Notes under the pieces: model-generated
The model's input: only the letters and a program-made list of their open reading frames with translations
Told to the model about the DNA's origin: nothing
The model's database searches: none
Part shown: positions 42,711-53,560 of the stretch, in pieces
Layout: each line of letters opens with the position of its first letter
How positions within the stretch are numbered: position 1 is the stretch's first letter
NCBI GenBank assembly: GCA_037953625.1
Contig: CM075656.1
Location: 68,901,001 to 68,965,000 of the forward strand
Direction: 5' to 3'
DNA: 64,000 nucleotides
From: Crotalaria pallida
Taxonomy: Eukaryota > Streptophyta > Magnoliopsida > Fabales > Fabaceae
Program-made: the position numbers and the translations under genes

Positions 42711-43077
42711 CTGTGGAGAGAGTATTTGAATAAGATTGAATCGGGAAGTTTCATTTGTGCATCTTTTTATATACTTCATCCAATACTATATATAAGATCT
42801 TTATGAGACTTTTATTTTGTCTATATTTATAATATGTTATATCAATTTTCAATGATAATTAATTACTTTTTTCTAATTAACACTTTTTAGATTCCGTCCC
42901 AATACTATTAATAAGGTTAGTTTTGAAAATACATATCAAATATTCACATTTTCAATATCATTAACTAAATTAAACTTCTTTCTTAAATAAATATAAAAGC
43001 AAGATATATATTTCATAAACAAATGGCTTACGACATTATTTGCTACACGCCAAAAACTACTATTCATGATTTTTTTT
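42711..43077. other. AT-rich spacer
   Basis: No gene. Decayed motifs such as CCAATACTATATATAAG (near 42780) and TCCCAATACTATTAATAAGG (near 42897) hint at old mariner-like MITE ends but cannot be bounded. Confidence 0.4.
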
Positions 43078-43330
43078 AGTAATTACCATTTAAGTCCCTT
43101 GTATTTTTTATATCGGACATTTTAATCCTTCAAAATGTAGAAATTCACTTTTAGTTCCTGAAAATTTTTTTATGAGACACTTAAGCCTGCAATTGAGGCA
43201 ATTGGCAGAGTGGACGGAGGGATTTAAGTGTCCCATACAAAAATCTTCATGGAATAAAAGTGAATTTCCACATTTTGAATGATTAAAGTGTTCCATAAAA
43301 AAATATGAGAGATCAAAGCAGTACTTTACT
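43078..43330. mobile_element. TIR element with inverted repeats of about 100 bp
   Basis: The left arm (for example TTCAAAATGTAGAAATTCAC) is repeated in inverse, with mismatches, in the right arm (GTGAATTTCCACATTTTGAA). The element is 253 bp and almost a complete foldback. T-runs flank it, so the target duplication is ambiguous. Confidence 0.6.
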
Positions 43331-44370
43331 TTTTTTATTGAAAGGTTAGATGTTGTGTTCGTGTCAAGCACGTTTTCATATTTATCCGTGCTAAAAAAAA
43401 GGTTTAAATATTAAATTGTTTTTTTACAAATATTAATTTTTAAAAATATTTTTTACATTTTTTTTTTGGTTTTTGCTTTTTTGTTCCGTTTTAATTTTGG
43501 TTATTGTCGTCAACAATGGTTCAGAATATATAATATAAATGAGTTTTGATTTTGATTCTCATATTTTTACTGTCTCAAGATTCTAGTCCACATTTTTTTT
43601 TTTTTTTTTTAGTTTTGGTCTTTATCCTGTTAGTCATTTCAGCATTTTTCATCCATAGTTGATACTTGATAGTGAAGACAAAACCAAAATAGAAGGAAAA
43701 ACATAATTGACCAAAATTAAAAAAATAAAATATAAGGACTAATTTCGAAGAGATTTTATAAGGACCAATTTGATATTTAAGCCGAAAGTACATTAAATAC
43801 AAACTTGCCTAGTTATAGAATTATGATTCAATTGAATATTCGAGCAATGGAATATAATCTTACAAAATTAGTTTACGGTTTCTCATATTTTTTAAGACAC
43901 AGTTATTTCTTTAAACAATTTTTTTTTTTTTGGTAAACAATTTATTTTTTAATTCATTTAAATAAAAAAGTTTATTTTTTAATTATTTGCGGTGAAAATG
44001 TTGAGTCAATACTTTAAATATAATGGGGGGTATGTAATAGGGCCATCGGTTTTGGGTCCAATAATTTTGGGGGCCATAATTTATTTTTTAAGGGTATTGA
44101 TTTTCTAACCACCCATTTTGGGTTTTTGACTCTCCTTTTAAATTCTTTTTACATTTTTATCTCTTTACTTTCTTTTTCCTTTTCTTCATCCTTTTTTACT
44201 GCTTCTTCTTCCTCTTTTCCTCCTCCTCTTCTTCTTCTTCCTCTTCCCACTTCTCTTTCTCCTTCTCTTCTTCCTTCTCTTTCTCGTTTTTTTCTTCTTC
44301 TTCATTCACCGTAAAACTCTTCTTCTTTAAAATTTTCTTCTTTTCTTCTTCTGTAAAATTCTCTAACAAA
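43331..44370. other. AT-rich spacer with pyrimidine-rich tract
   Basis: No gene. Homopolymer T runs occur at about 43590-43610, and a strongly CT-rich tract fills 44110-44350. The open frames in the tract are low complexity. Confidence 0.6.
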
Positions 44371-44484
44371 AGTACATGTTTTTTTTGCACATACTTCAGG
44401 GCCCTGAAGTACGTGGTTTTTTTGCACGTACTTCAGGACTCTGGAGTATGTGTTTTTTCACATACTTCAGGGCCTGAAGTACAT
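44371..44484. repeat. Cluster of three related palindromes
   Basis: TACTTCAGGGCCCTGAAGTA (44392-44411) is a perfect 20-bp palindrome. Two related versions follow at about 44430-44448 (CTTCAGGACTCTGGAG, imperfect) and 44464-44481 (ACTTCAGGGCCTGAAGT). They are separated by T-runs and flanked by TACATG/CACGTA words. Confidence 0.75.
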
Positions 44485-44558
44485 GTTTTTTTTAAAAAAA
44501 AATAAATAATTTTTTTATTTTTTTACCCCTACGCCCAAGCCTTGTCGTATGTGCAAAA

Positions 44559-46931
44559 TGTATAACACCCCGATTTTCTTAATATAAAAATATACAGAAA
44601 TAAAAGTTTTGAAAATAATTGAGGAACTTTAAAAGTAGTTTTCCTTAACAATACATAAACCAGAGTTCGACATAATGGATACTTAAAAAAAATTACATTT
44701 TACAATTTACAAATTATGTTTATACAAAATGTGGGGCACCAATACGATACAGGATATATATATACAAAATAAATTTCCTTTCTTCCGACTTGTTCCGCTG
44801 CGCACTCTGATCTCCAAGCATCTTGAATGTGTACCTAAATTATCTACTAAGGGTGAGATCTTTCACAGCACAGTGAATTAGAGGATAGTAAACAATTCAT
44901 AATGAAGACGTGAGAGTAATAACCAAATTAAAGATAGCGGCAACAATAAACAATCACATTCTCCAATTGGAGCCCATTTATGTTATCCATATTCCTTCTT
45001 AGTTTTCCACTATTTACTTTGTTTCTCATTTCACTTTTAATCCAAATTCCAATTCCATAAGAAAATTCCAATAACAGCACACTCTCATCATTAAGCCATT
45101 ATAACACTTACTTCAAGAATATAAACATTTAGCAATAAGGTTGACTAACAATTATCACAATCAATGGCAATCGACCAATTAGCGGATAACCAACAACCAG
45201 TCGACATACATAGGCATGTCTCAGAGTGCAATAAAATAAGTCAACTCCCTAGGGTTCTTCACTTCCTACCTTACAATTTACAAAGAAATAATTTGATATA
45301 AACATTTATAAAAATATCAAAGTTAATTAAAAATACAAGAACGACTCTAATCAAACACTAATTGCTACCTACACTCTAATTCAATTATTAACCCCAAACC
45401 CTATTATAAATTCTAACTATCCCTAGCTCAAAGTGAGGAAAGAGTCCCCCCTTACCGGTTGAAGAGTAGAGGAGAAGGAGAGAGAGAGAGCTCCACCAAA
45501 CTCTAGGGACACACTCCTAAGCTCCTAGTTCCTTGCTCCAATATCAATTTCTAGCTCCCTTGATGATTGCCCAATGAAAGGAGAAGGATTGGGAAGTTAG
45601 GGTTTTGAATTTGGGAATTGGGGATTTGAGGGATTGAGAATGAAATTGGGGTTTTTGTTGGTAGAAAATCATGGAGAGTTGATGGGGAATGATTATGGGA
45701 TGATGGGTTGATGTTATTTGATGTTAATTTGAAGATTGGAAGAGTTTGGGAGGAGAGAAGAGGGAAGGGCCGAGAAAGAAGAGAGAAAGAAATGAAGAAC
45801 AACACGTTAAAATCGTGTTTTTAAGTCTGATCTGCAGTGGTTAATCGATTAACCACTTTGGTTAATCGATTAACTCGCTTAATTTACAAAGGGGCTAATC
45901 GATTAACTCACGTGTTAATCGAGTAATGCCGAAAGTACCCAAAGATCTACTCGATTAAGCTATGCCTTAATCGATTAATGCCGAAAGGTGCTCAAAATTT
46001 AATCGATTAACAGACCCATTAATCGATTAATGCACTACTTTTTCCTTTCTTTCAAGCCTTCTAAGAGTTTTAAGCCGATCCTAATGCACCCTAACTTGTC
46101 CTATCATAATACCACTATCTAAACACCTCCTAACACACACAAAACATCACAATCATAAATCACAACAATAAACACACAATTCACATACACGAAAAGACGA
46201 ATGAATCGACACTCCGAAATCTAGACTTAGCCTATTCTTAAACACTCGATCTAACTCGATCGATCTAAGCTATGTTCTATAACCACTCAACCCTAAAACC
46301 AACCACTCTCGAGGCATAATCAAGAGGATCGAATCGATCCCGATTGCCTCACACATTCACTAAGTCCCGGAACTCCATCGAAACATGTATTCAAGGGAAT
46401 TCTCCGAACATAGACTTCAAAGTCTACCTTTTAACTCGAGACTCTAGCCTAGGTTCCTTATCCTCTCACTCTATCGGGATTAACGCACTAAAAGCACCTA
46501 CGTGGGCTATGGAGCACTCTTAGCCCCGACTTACACAAACTTACTTACTCGACCACAACTGCACCAATATAATCCAGAATCTAGACCGATTACTCTTCAA
46601 TTGCAACCAACGACCCTAGGACACTTCCCTGTCTAAACCTAACGATGCTATCACACAATCAATACACACATACACACAGGGACAGGAACACAAACACACA
46701 CACATACATATACACGAGGATATAGTTACAAATACTAATATCTACGCAAAGATATATTTATACAAATATACACGTATACTAGGAAAACGTTTACAAACAC
46801 TTATACATATACATATTTAAATTCAACATAATAATAATATACATATAAGGAAATAGTTGAAATTCATCTTTCGCGTGTAAATAAGATATTTATAATTATA
46901 ATTATTAGGTTAATAAAATGAGGATGTTACA
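44559..46931 (-). repeat. LTR of a minus-strand chromovirus-like element
   Basis: On the minus strand it begins TGTAACATCC and ends GGGGTGTTATACA. A polypurine tract lies outside its right edge, so this is the 3' LTR of an element running leftward. An array of TTAATCGATTAA motifs is at 45841-46030. The left flank is CAAAA. No second LTR was found in the window. Confidence 0.7.
45841..46030. repeat. Array of TTAATCGATTAA palindromes
   Basis: About eight copies or near-copies lie in 190 bp, at about 45841, 45862, 45896, 45915, 45948, 45967, 45999 and 46019. Most are perfect 12-bp palindromes; variants carry GAG or CTC in one half. Some neighbours share ATGCCGAAAG spacers. Confidence 0.85.
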
Positions 46932-46969
46932 ATTCTCCCCCACTTAAAAGAATTTCGTCCCCGAAATTC
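46932..46969 (-). promoter_or_regulatory. Polypurine tract and pre-PPT hairpin
   Basis: The minus strand reads TAAGTGGGGGAGAAT next to the LTR. Upstream of it is GAATTTCG-GGGA-CGAAATTC, an 8-bp stem with a four-base loop (46950-46969). This is the typical 3' end of Tekay/Del elements. Confidence 0.8.
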
Positions 46970-48470
46970 ATTCTTTGAAAAACATTTGAGAAGAATTGGA
47001 GGGAGGTTTCTGTAAAAATTGTTTCCTCAAAACCTTTTAACATTAACAAAACACTTAAAGTTTCAAAACCATTTAGTTTTCCATAGTAAAAATCATAATA
47101 GTAAAAATAACGATTTCTCAGAATTTTTACAATCTTAAATTCTAGCCCTATGGGTGCTCCCCCACTTAGGCTTGCGTTGTCTTGGTAAACTCAGGTTCGG
47201 TGTAGAATGGTTCGACTCAACTGGTTCTGACTTTGGTTTTACTTAGTAGGTGCTAAACTTTCCTCATTCTCAGGTACCCTAAAAGTTGTTGGGTTTTCAA
47301 CGAGATGAGGTAATCCTCTCATGGTTCACTTCTTCACTCATGCTTCCTCTTTCCAGAACTTGCATAAAAATCAATCAGAGGTTCCCTGATGATTCTCATG
47401 CCATGGTTAGGTTCTAACATCAAGGTACTTTCTAATCTTGGTGATCTAAAACTATGAAGGTTATGGTTTGCAACTCCATATTCTTTTGATTGGGTTCTTT
47501 TGTTTGGGTATGCGACGACACTCCCACTCACTGATTCACTCCGGCAATATAGATTTGAAGACCGGTTAACTATTTGGTCTCTCTTAAGTCTTGAAAAATT
47601 AGAGAGTACTAGGATGTGTTGCTTATGGGTTAGTCGGTTATTGGACTTAGGATTTTTGGTTTGGTTCACTATCTCCCTTAAGGTACTCACTGGTCCATGG
47701 TAACCTAGCACACTTCCGGAATAGAGGACACAACTCTAATTCTTATGTGACAAGGCTCTAGGATACTTCACTCTATTTGGTTTCTTATTGAAAGGTCTTG
47801 ATGGTTCTTTGGTTTCACAGTGTACTAAGTTGGTTAGTTTTTATTGGTGTTATGGTTCTCCTGTGGACTTTATGGGGAAAATTCAATTTGCAGAGCTTCC
47901 GAGAAATACTTTATAAATATAAAGCAAAGGAAACAAAACTTTACACATAGGTTCATGAATATATTTATATGCAAACACAAGTACGCCATGAAGATATATA
48001 CATATACATACATACCAATATATCAGGAAAATGTTCACACACCCACACCATTATTCATATTTTCAAAACTCAGTTTGAAAACTCTTCTTAAAACGGTTCA
48101 AGGAAATGTATATATTAATCATCTTAGTTCTTAAAATAGGGTTTCCACTTATATTGGAAAGCCTTTTAGAAGGAAAGGGAGATTAAAATTTAAGACATAA
48201 ATAGTTTTTGAAAATAGTTTAAAATTGTCTCACAAAAGCGTCAATCAATTCATTCAATCATACATAACAACAACCATGCCTCACCACCATTCAACTGACA
48301 AAATAAACCTACATACATAAACCTATACCTATATCAATCTCCCAATTGAACTCAAATCCTTGGTTCTGTTTAGTTAAAACTTCTTTGTCATTCATAAATT
48401 TAAATATTACCATTCTGGGTTTAAGTTCAATTGATAGAACTCCACACTTGACTTTCGTTTAATGTCGTCA
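46970..48470 (-). mobile_element. Internal remnant of the minus-strand element (no coding seen)
   Basis: The sequence upstream of the hairpin on the minus strand shows no gag, RT or integrase motif. Its end is not resolved; 48470 is a rough limit where the composition changes. The frame at 47711-47334 has no family resemblance. It is either a truncated element or a non-autonomous relative. Confidence 0.4.
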
Positions 48471-48730
48471 TCGTGTCATTGTTAATAAAGATACCGTGAC
48501 ATTTTTATAAAAATAATAAAAATGTTTAAAGTGCAGTAGTACTTAATAATAATTATTATGAATGTTATAATTTTTTTATCATTTATATCTATATGAATGA
48601 AGTATATGCATTTCTCTGTAAGCTACTAGTGTAGTATTATCGTCATTGAAACATGAATGTCAATATTAATTATTATTCTACATGTTATGTACTTTTAAGT
48701 CATTTAATATGTTTAAATTAGTTGCATAGC

Positions 48731-48872
48731 TAGTTTTGCCAAACAGCTCTAGTTCAATAAGCTAGCTATACAGCTATAAGCTCATAGCTATAATCCCACA
48801 GCTATAAACTCACAGCTATCAGCTACAAGCTCACAGCTATAAGTTAGTTTTGCCAAACAGACCCAGTTATTC
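48731..48872. repeat. Repeat rich in AGCTATAAGCTCA units
   Basis: Several imperfect units of CAGCTATAAGCTCA occur, bounded on both sides by AGTTTTGCCAAACAG (about 48733 and 48846). Direct repeats at the edges and internal units suggest a small transposon remnant. Confidence 0.55.
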
Positions 48873-49796
48873 TTTGTAATTATTTTATATATATATTTTT
48901 TGTCAGAATCTCACCCAAATCCCTAAATATCAATAAAAATCCCCAAATTCCAATCTTCAACATATCACAATAAAGAGAAGATAAAATCCCTAAATCAGTG
49001 GAGAAAAAATCTCCAATCCCTTAGGCTGTGTTTGGATACACTCTTGAGGATGGAACGAAATGGAATATGATAGAGTGGAGTGGAGTGGGATGGAGTGGGG
49101 TGGGACAAAAATAATGTTTCATTGTTTGGTTCCATCACAAATGTAACATCCTACTTTTTATTTCTTTATTAAATTTAAAATAATGAAAAATTTAGGAAAA
49201 TTTTTGACAGGGTTTGCTTTAAAATATGAACTTTTCCTTAAAATTGTACCTGTCAGATCCAGAATAAAATAAAAGATACATTTAACTTACAATCATTGTA
49301 TGTAATTATACATAGTATTTTCTTAGTATTACATAATATCAGCATCTAATTAGTTGCAATTTCTATGATTTACATCGTAGAATAGAGATATTCCTCATTA
49401 AAGAGGAATTACTCGTCCTCAGCAGTCGAATATCCAAATCATCTCTCAAGCTTGTACCTAAAAATGTCAACTTAAGAGGTGAGTAATTTGAATATAAATC
49501 AAGGAAAACACTTAAAATGACAATAATAAAACATAAGAAAGATGCATGCATTAGGCGATTAGTAAATATAATAACATACCTTCTAACATAATTCATTTCG
49601 TCTTTTCTTTCTCCTTTTTATATTGCATATATTTCGTTTCCTTTATTCTTTAATCATTTTATAACTTTACATATACATAGTCATCGTCGTAATTATCAAC
49701 TCAATGTTAATAATACAAAATCATTCATAATGCAATGCAATGCAATGCAATGCAACTTCTCCATTCATCATTGGCATTCTTTTTCTTTTACTTTAA

Positions 49797-50242
49797 CGTC
49801 GTAGCTTTTGCTACGTTTCCTTTTACTTCGTAGCTTTTGCTACGCTTTCTTTTACTTTTGTCTCACATCACCCTCCACACTTTAGGAAAGACCGACTAGG
49901 AGTAAATGTTCCTCTACCATTGTCTACACTGTACTTCACCAATGGTTCTTCATACAATGTCAGCACCCTCTGAACTTCACGAAACGTCCATCATACAGAG
50001 AAGGAACCACCCTCCGTAGTCACGATGCAGGTAAGTGATCGATAGAACTACTATAGTGTGCACAGGACCAATCACCTATTCAACCAGTACTTCACGATAC
50101 GTCCATCATACTGGTCTCTGCTCTGGGTAGATCAAAGTCCCCTATAATAGTTCCCGTGATTGTTTCATAAGCACAATCAAATCACTATCTACTCTCGCCC
50201 ATTAGTCCTATGAACCTTCACAGAAGGTTCTTCAGTTCATAG
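49797..50242. repeat. Hairpin-rich region of the solo LTR
   Basis: CGTAGC-TTTT-GCTACG occurs twice (about 49799 and 49832). ACCATTG...CAATGGT (49916/49940), CTCTG...CAGAG (49968/49996) and ACCAGTA...TACTGGT (50083/50109) follow. The last two enclose a shared loop containing ACTTCACGAWACGTCCATCA. TGATTGT...ACAATCA (50157/50173) and GAACCTTC-ACA-GAAGGTTC (50212/50223) complete the set. Confidence 0.7.
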
Positions 50243-51148
50243 AACCTGGCCATCGCGTTATCTTTCCCAATTCTTAACGTCCACCTTACTCCTTAAATGC
50301 ACGTGTTTCTACTTCATTTTAATGCATTTGATAATCAATCCTTTTTAATTAATTATATCAATTTCTTCACTTATTATATGTGAGCATAAACATAAATAAG
50401 TAATATTTAATCATAGAGACATCAATAATGTTTATAATAACATTCATTCATTTAATTTAATAACACTTAAACAAAAATTCATCATTTAAGTATATCATTT
50501 CTTCATTCCTTATACATAACATAATTTAATCCATCATCATTATTATCATTCATTAGCTAACATAAATCCTAGGTTCATGACATATAATTTCACATTTAAA
50601 CATACAAGTCACACATATACCAAGAACATAACTTAGGGTTCATACACTAATTCCTAGCATTTAGAACTAATATCTATTAAGACATACATAGATACACTTA
50701 ATCATGTCTCTATTATTATCATTAAACTTTTCCCCTAATTTATAACAAAGTACTCCCTCTTACCTAATTTGAAGGGAAATGAGAAGGAATGGTGGAAGAG
50801 AGGGAGAGCTCCAATCCACAATTTTGCTCCTAATTCTTTGCTCCTTTCTACCTCCTTAGTCTCTAATTTAGTTCCTATGATGAAACCCCTTTCATTTTAG
50901 GAGTTAGGGTTTTAGGGTTTGATGATGGATTTGAGTGGAGAACGGGTGAATATAGTGTTTTTATGTTGGAGAATGGTGGATTAATGATGGGGATTAAGCA
51001 TAGGGGCATGATTAATTAAGTTTTGGTGTAGATGTGATGATTAGAAGAATTTAGGGTTAAGAGAGAGAAGAACTCGAGCTTTGGAGAGAGGAGGAAATGA
51101 GTTCATTTGGTTCATTTTCGTATTTTTATTTTTGCTAATCTGGCAGAA

Positions 51149-51222
51149 ATACTCGAGTCTTTTCATAAAGACTCGAGTCTTTTGGCCCAAAATACTCGAG
51201 TATTTCTTGAAATACTCTAGTC
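51149..51222. repeat. TACTCGAGT motif cluster in the solo LTR
   Basis: ATACTCGAGTCT, GACTCGAGTCT, ATACTCGAGTAT and ATACTCTAGTCT occur within about 75 bp. These are close to the motif of the copia LTR. Confidence 0.75.
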
Positions 51223-51617
51223 TTTTTCCCAGTTCTCATATATTCATTTTCTTTCCCCCTTCAAAATTTCATAACTTCTTCGTTAATCGTTGGATCTTGC
51301 TCAAATTTGAAAGCAAGCTTCCTAAAATCCTTATCTTCGTATCCAATGGTGGAATTTATGTTTTGAGTTGTCAATCTTTTAATTTTAATTTCTTATTATT
51401 ATTATTTAACTATTAATAAAATTGGGGATGTTACAACAAACACCCCAATTTGGGAGGGATGAAAAAGTGAAGCTCTTGATGGAATTGGATGGAATTCATT
51501 CCACCAAGTTCCACTCCACTCCATTATAAATATAACAATCCAAACAATGGAGCTTGTTTAAATACCATTCCACTCCCTTCCATTCCATCATATTCCACCA
51601 ATCCAAACAAAGCCTTA

Positions 51618-52018
51618 ATATTTGGAAAAAAGAAAAATCAAAGAGAGAGCAGAGAAGAAATCCCTAAAACAGCAAAAGCCATATCTTTCTCTTCTTAGTT
51701 TTCCGGTGGCGACAATGGAGGCTTGGTGAACGGCGATTGAGAACGAGCGGCACGGTGGTGGAAGATCCTCCTCCTCCTCCTCTATCGTGATCTCTCCTTC
51801 TTTTCTGTCTCTCTTTCTATCTCTCTCTCTTATTCTTCTTCTTCTATGTCTCTCTTCATCACTGTCTCTCTTTCTCACTCTTCCTCTCTCTATCGCTCTC
51901 CCTTAGTCCCTCTCAGTGTCAGTTTTTCTCTCTCATATTGAAGCCTTGGGAGTCCTCTCACAGTCACTCTAGTACTGAAGCCAAGAAAAATAGTGTCTTA
52001 ATAGTCCAGTCGGTCTGG
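51618..52018. other. Spacer with CT-rich tract; possible gene leader
   Basis: The stretch about 51690-51770 is GC-richer (CCGGTGGCGACAATGGAGGC) and is followed by CT repeats to about 51940. This could be the start of a host gene cut off by the retroelement at 52019, but no reading frame supports it. TCTGG at 52014-52018 is the left flank of the next element. Confidence 0.35.
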
Positions 52019-52444
52019 TGTAACACCCCGATTTGGCAACTTGAAAACCATAATCATTTTAAGTAAAATTTAGGGCCATTTTTTTATTTTTTTTTAAATG
52101 ATGTGCAAGATGAGAACACCTCTATTTGCAAAACATAGTTATATTTAAAAACTCATGTTCTCATGATGTACGACCTCCTTCAAGTTCCAAACCGAGATGT
52201 CACAAGACATCGCGCTTCGAAACTCGTTTTCCAAAACATTAATGACACAAAGTGGCCCATTTGAGTTCAAACCAAAACATCAATATTATTTTAAATAAAA
52301 CAAATTGGGATTACTGCGTGACATCACCAGGTCGTCACCAGGTTGCTAAGAACTCATAGTGGATTACATACTCAAAAGGAAAATTAGCTACTCCCTAGTC
52401 ATATTCATAATTCTTCCCTAATCTTGTCATCTCATGTTGCTCTG

Positions 52445-52759
52445 CTACCTGTCTTCATCATCTGCCAATAGCTCCTCGGGGCTAAAGATCCAGCTCTCAT
52501 CACTGAGATAATCCTCGGGATCATCCTCTGACCAAAGGTCAGGATCCTCCTCCTCGGCCTCTTCAGGAAGCTCCACCTCAGCATCATCTGCCTCACAATC
52601 CGTCTCCTCCTCCGCAGCAGCATCCTCTTCTTCTAACTCAGCCCTTCTACGTGGAATCTCTATGTAAAACATCTCAAAAACAGGCATAATGTTGTTGGCA
52701 CCTCTTCGGGGAGTAGCTCCTATCTCCCGCATCAGCTGATACCGTACCATATTGGCCAT
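52445..52759 (-). CDS. Acidic LTR-encoded ORF, 104 codons (copy 1)
   Basis: I do not recognise this protein. It starts MANMVRYQLMREIGATPRRG and becomes highly acidic (for example ELEEEDAAAEEETD and PEEAEEEDPDLWSEDDPED), with no Cys or His cluster, signal peptide or membrane segment. It is GC-richer than the LTR around it and has coding-like codon use. TATAAAAT lies about 25 bp before the ATG, and TTTTAG directly precedes it, so it could have its own TATA box or begin at a splice acceptor. The other LTR has the same ORF with three amino-acid changes. Confidence 0.45.
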   Translation of the reverse strand: MANMVRYQLMREIGATPRRGANNIMPVFEMFYIEIPRRRAELEEEDAAAEEETDCEADDAEVELPEEAEEEDPDLWSEDDPEDYLSDESWIFSPEELLADDEDR

Positions 52760-53269
52760 CTAAAATCCGTACAATTTTATACAAGACAGAATAGAAATGA
52801 TAGAGAGAGTGAGCAACCCAAAACGGCAATGTCGACTATGTGGAATTACATCAGGTAAATATTAAGACAAAATAAATCTAAAGGAAAACCTAAATCCAAC
52901 AATAGCATAAGGTAAATCAAGACAACACATATAACTATCATGATGTACACATACATAATCACCCAATTATTCATTCCAATATTTGTAAGCTCAATACAAT
53001 CACATCCTTCACCATGATACTTTTCTTCCATTCTCTCTCATTCTTCGTTCTCAACTCATCAAATGTTTTAAGGGTATTCATATCCACCTCCATTCTCAAA
53101 CCTTATCCAACTCTTGGTATTAGCATTATCATTATCATTATTATTATGATCATTTCTATACTTATCTTTGGAACATCTTGGTTATTAAGTCTTATCAATT
53201 CGATTAGCATCAATGATGAGGGGGAAACATCATTGAGCTCACACACGTTTACATCTCCTCGGTCAACCT

Positions 53270-53560
53270 CCCAACCTAGTCGGAAGCAAACAGGAGTACA
53301 GGACCTTTACCACGCGGGCACGACAGCTGTCTCACACATAAATGGTCCCAGACCAGGAGGATCTCGTCCTCAAATCATTTCAATAATAACAAGGCTCACT
53401 GTCCACGCAGTGGCAAAACACAATGCCCCGTTCCAGTCCCTCTCACTGTTCTGGATTTGCAATCTAGGGGGCGACGGTACTTATTCTAGTTTCGAAAGCA
53501 GAACTTGCCACGGCATTGGACCCAGTCCCCACCACGTTAGTGCGCCACTTGTGGGATTGT
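53270..53560. repeat. Hairpin-rich GC-richer segment of the LARD LTR
   Basis: Short inverted repeats lie close together: GACAGCTGTC (53322-53331), GGTC-CCA-GACC (about 53344), GAGGA-TCTCG-TCCTC (about 53357), CACTG-TCCACG-CAGTG (about 53398) and GGAC-CCA-GTCC (about 53517). The same segment recurs at about 60607-60895. Confidence 0.5.

Larger units (their letters stand above)
49142..51435 (-). repeat. Solo LTR, gypsy-like
   Basis: The 2294-bp unit begins TGTAACATCC and ends TGTTACA, with ACAAA on both sides (49137-49141, 51436-51440), so both ends are intact and no internal region is present. The minus orientation is inferred because the minus-strand start (TGTAACATCCCCAATTTTATTAAT) resembles the LTR at 44559-46931. 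It contains a tandem AATGC repeat (about 49732-49755), hairpins and TACTCGAGTA-like motifs. Confidence 0.88.
49024..51614. mobile_element. Tourist-like MITE split by a solo LTR
   Basis: The ends GGCTGTGTTTGGAT and, inverted, GGCTTTGTTTGGAT are flanked by TTA (49021-49023, 51615-51617). The MITE itself is about 292 bp (49024-49141 plus 51441-51614). The rest is the inserted LTR at 49142-51435 and its duplicated ACAAA. Confidence 0.8.

Noticed and set aside
44196..44390. Glu/Lys-rich minus-strand ORF
   Set aside because: Translation of a CT-rich simple tract.
47334..47711. 125-codon minus-strand ORF in the element remnant
   Set aside because: No domain, no conservation to test, and no start context; probably chance.
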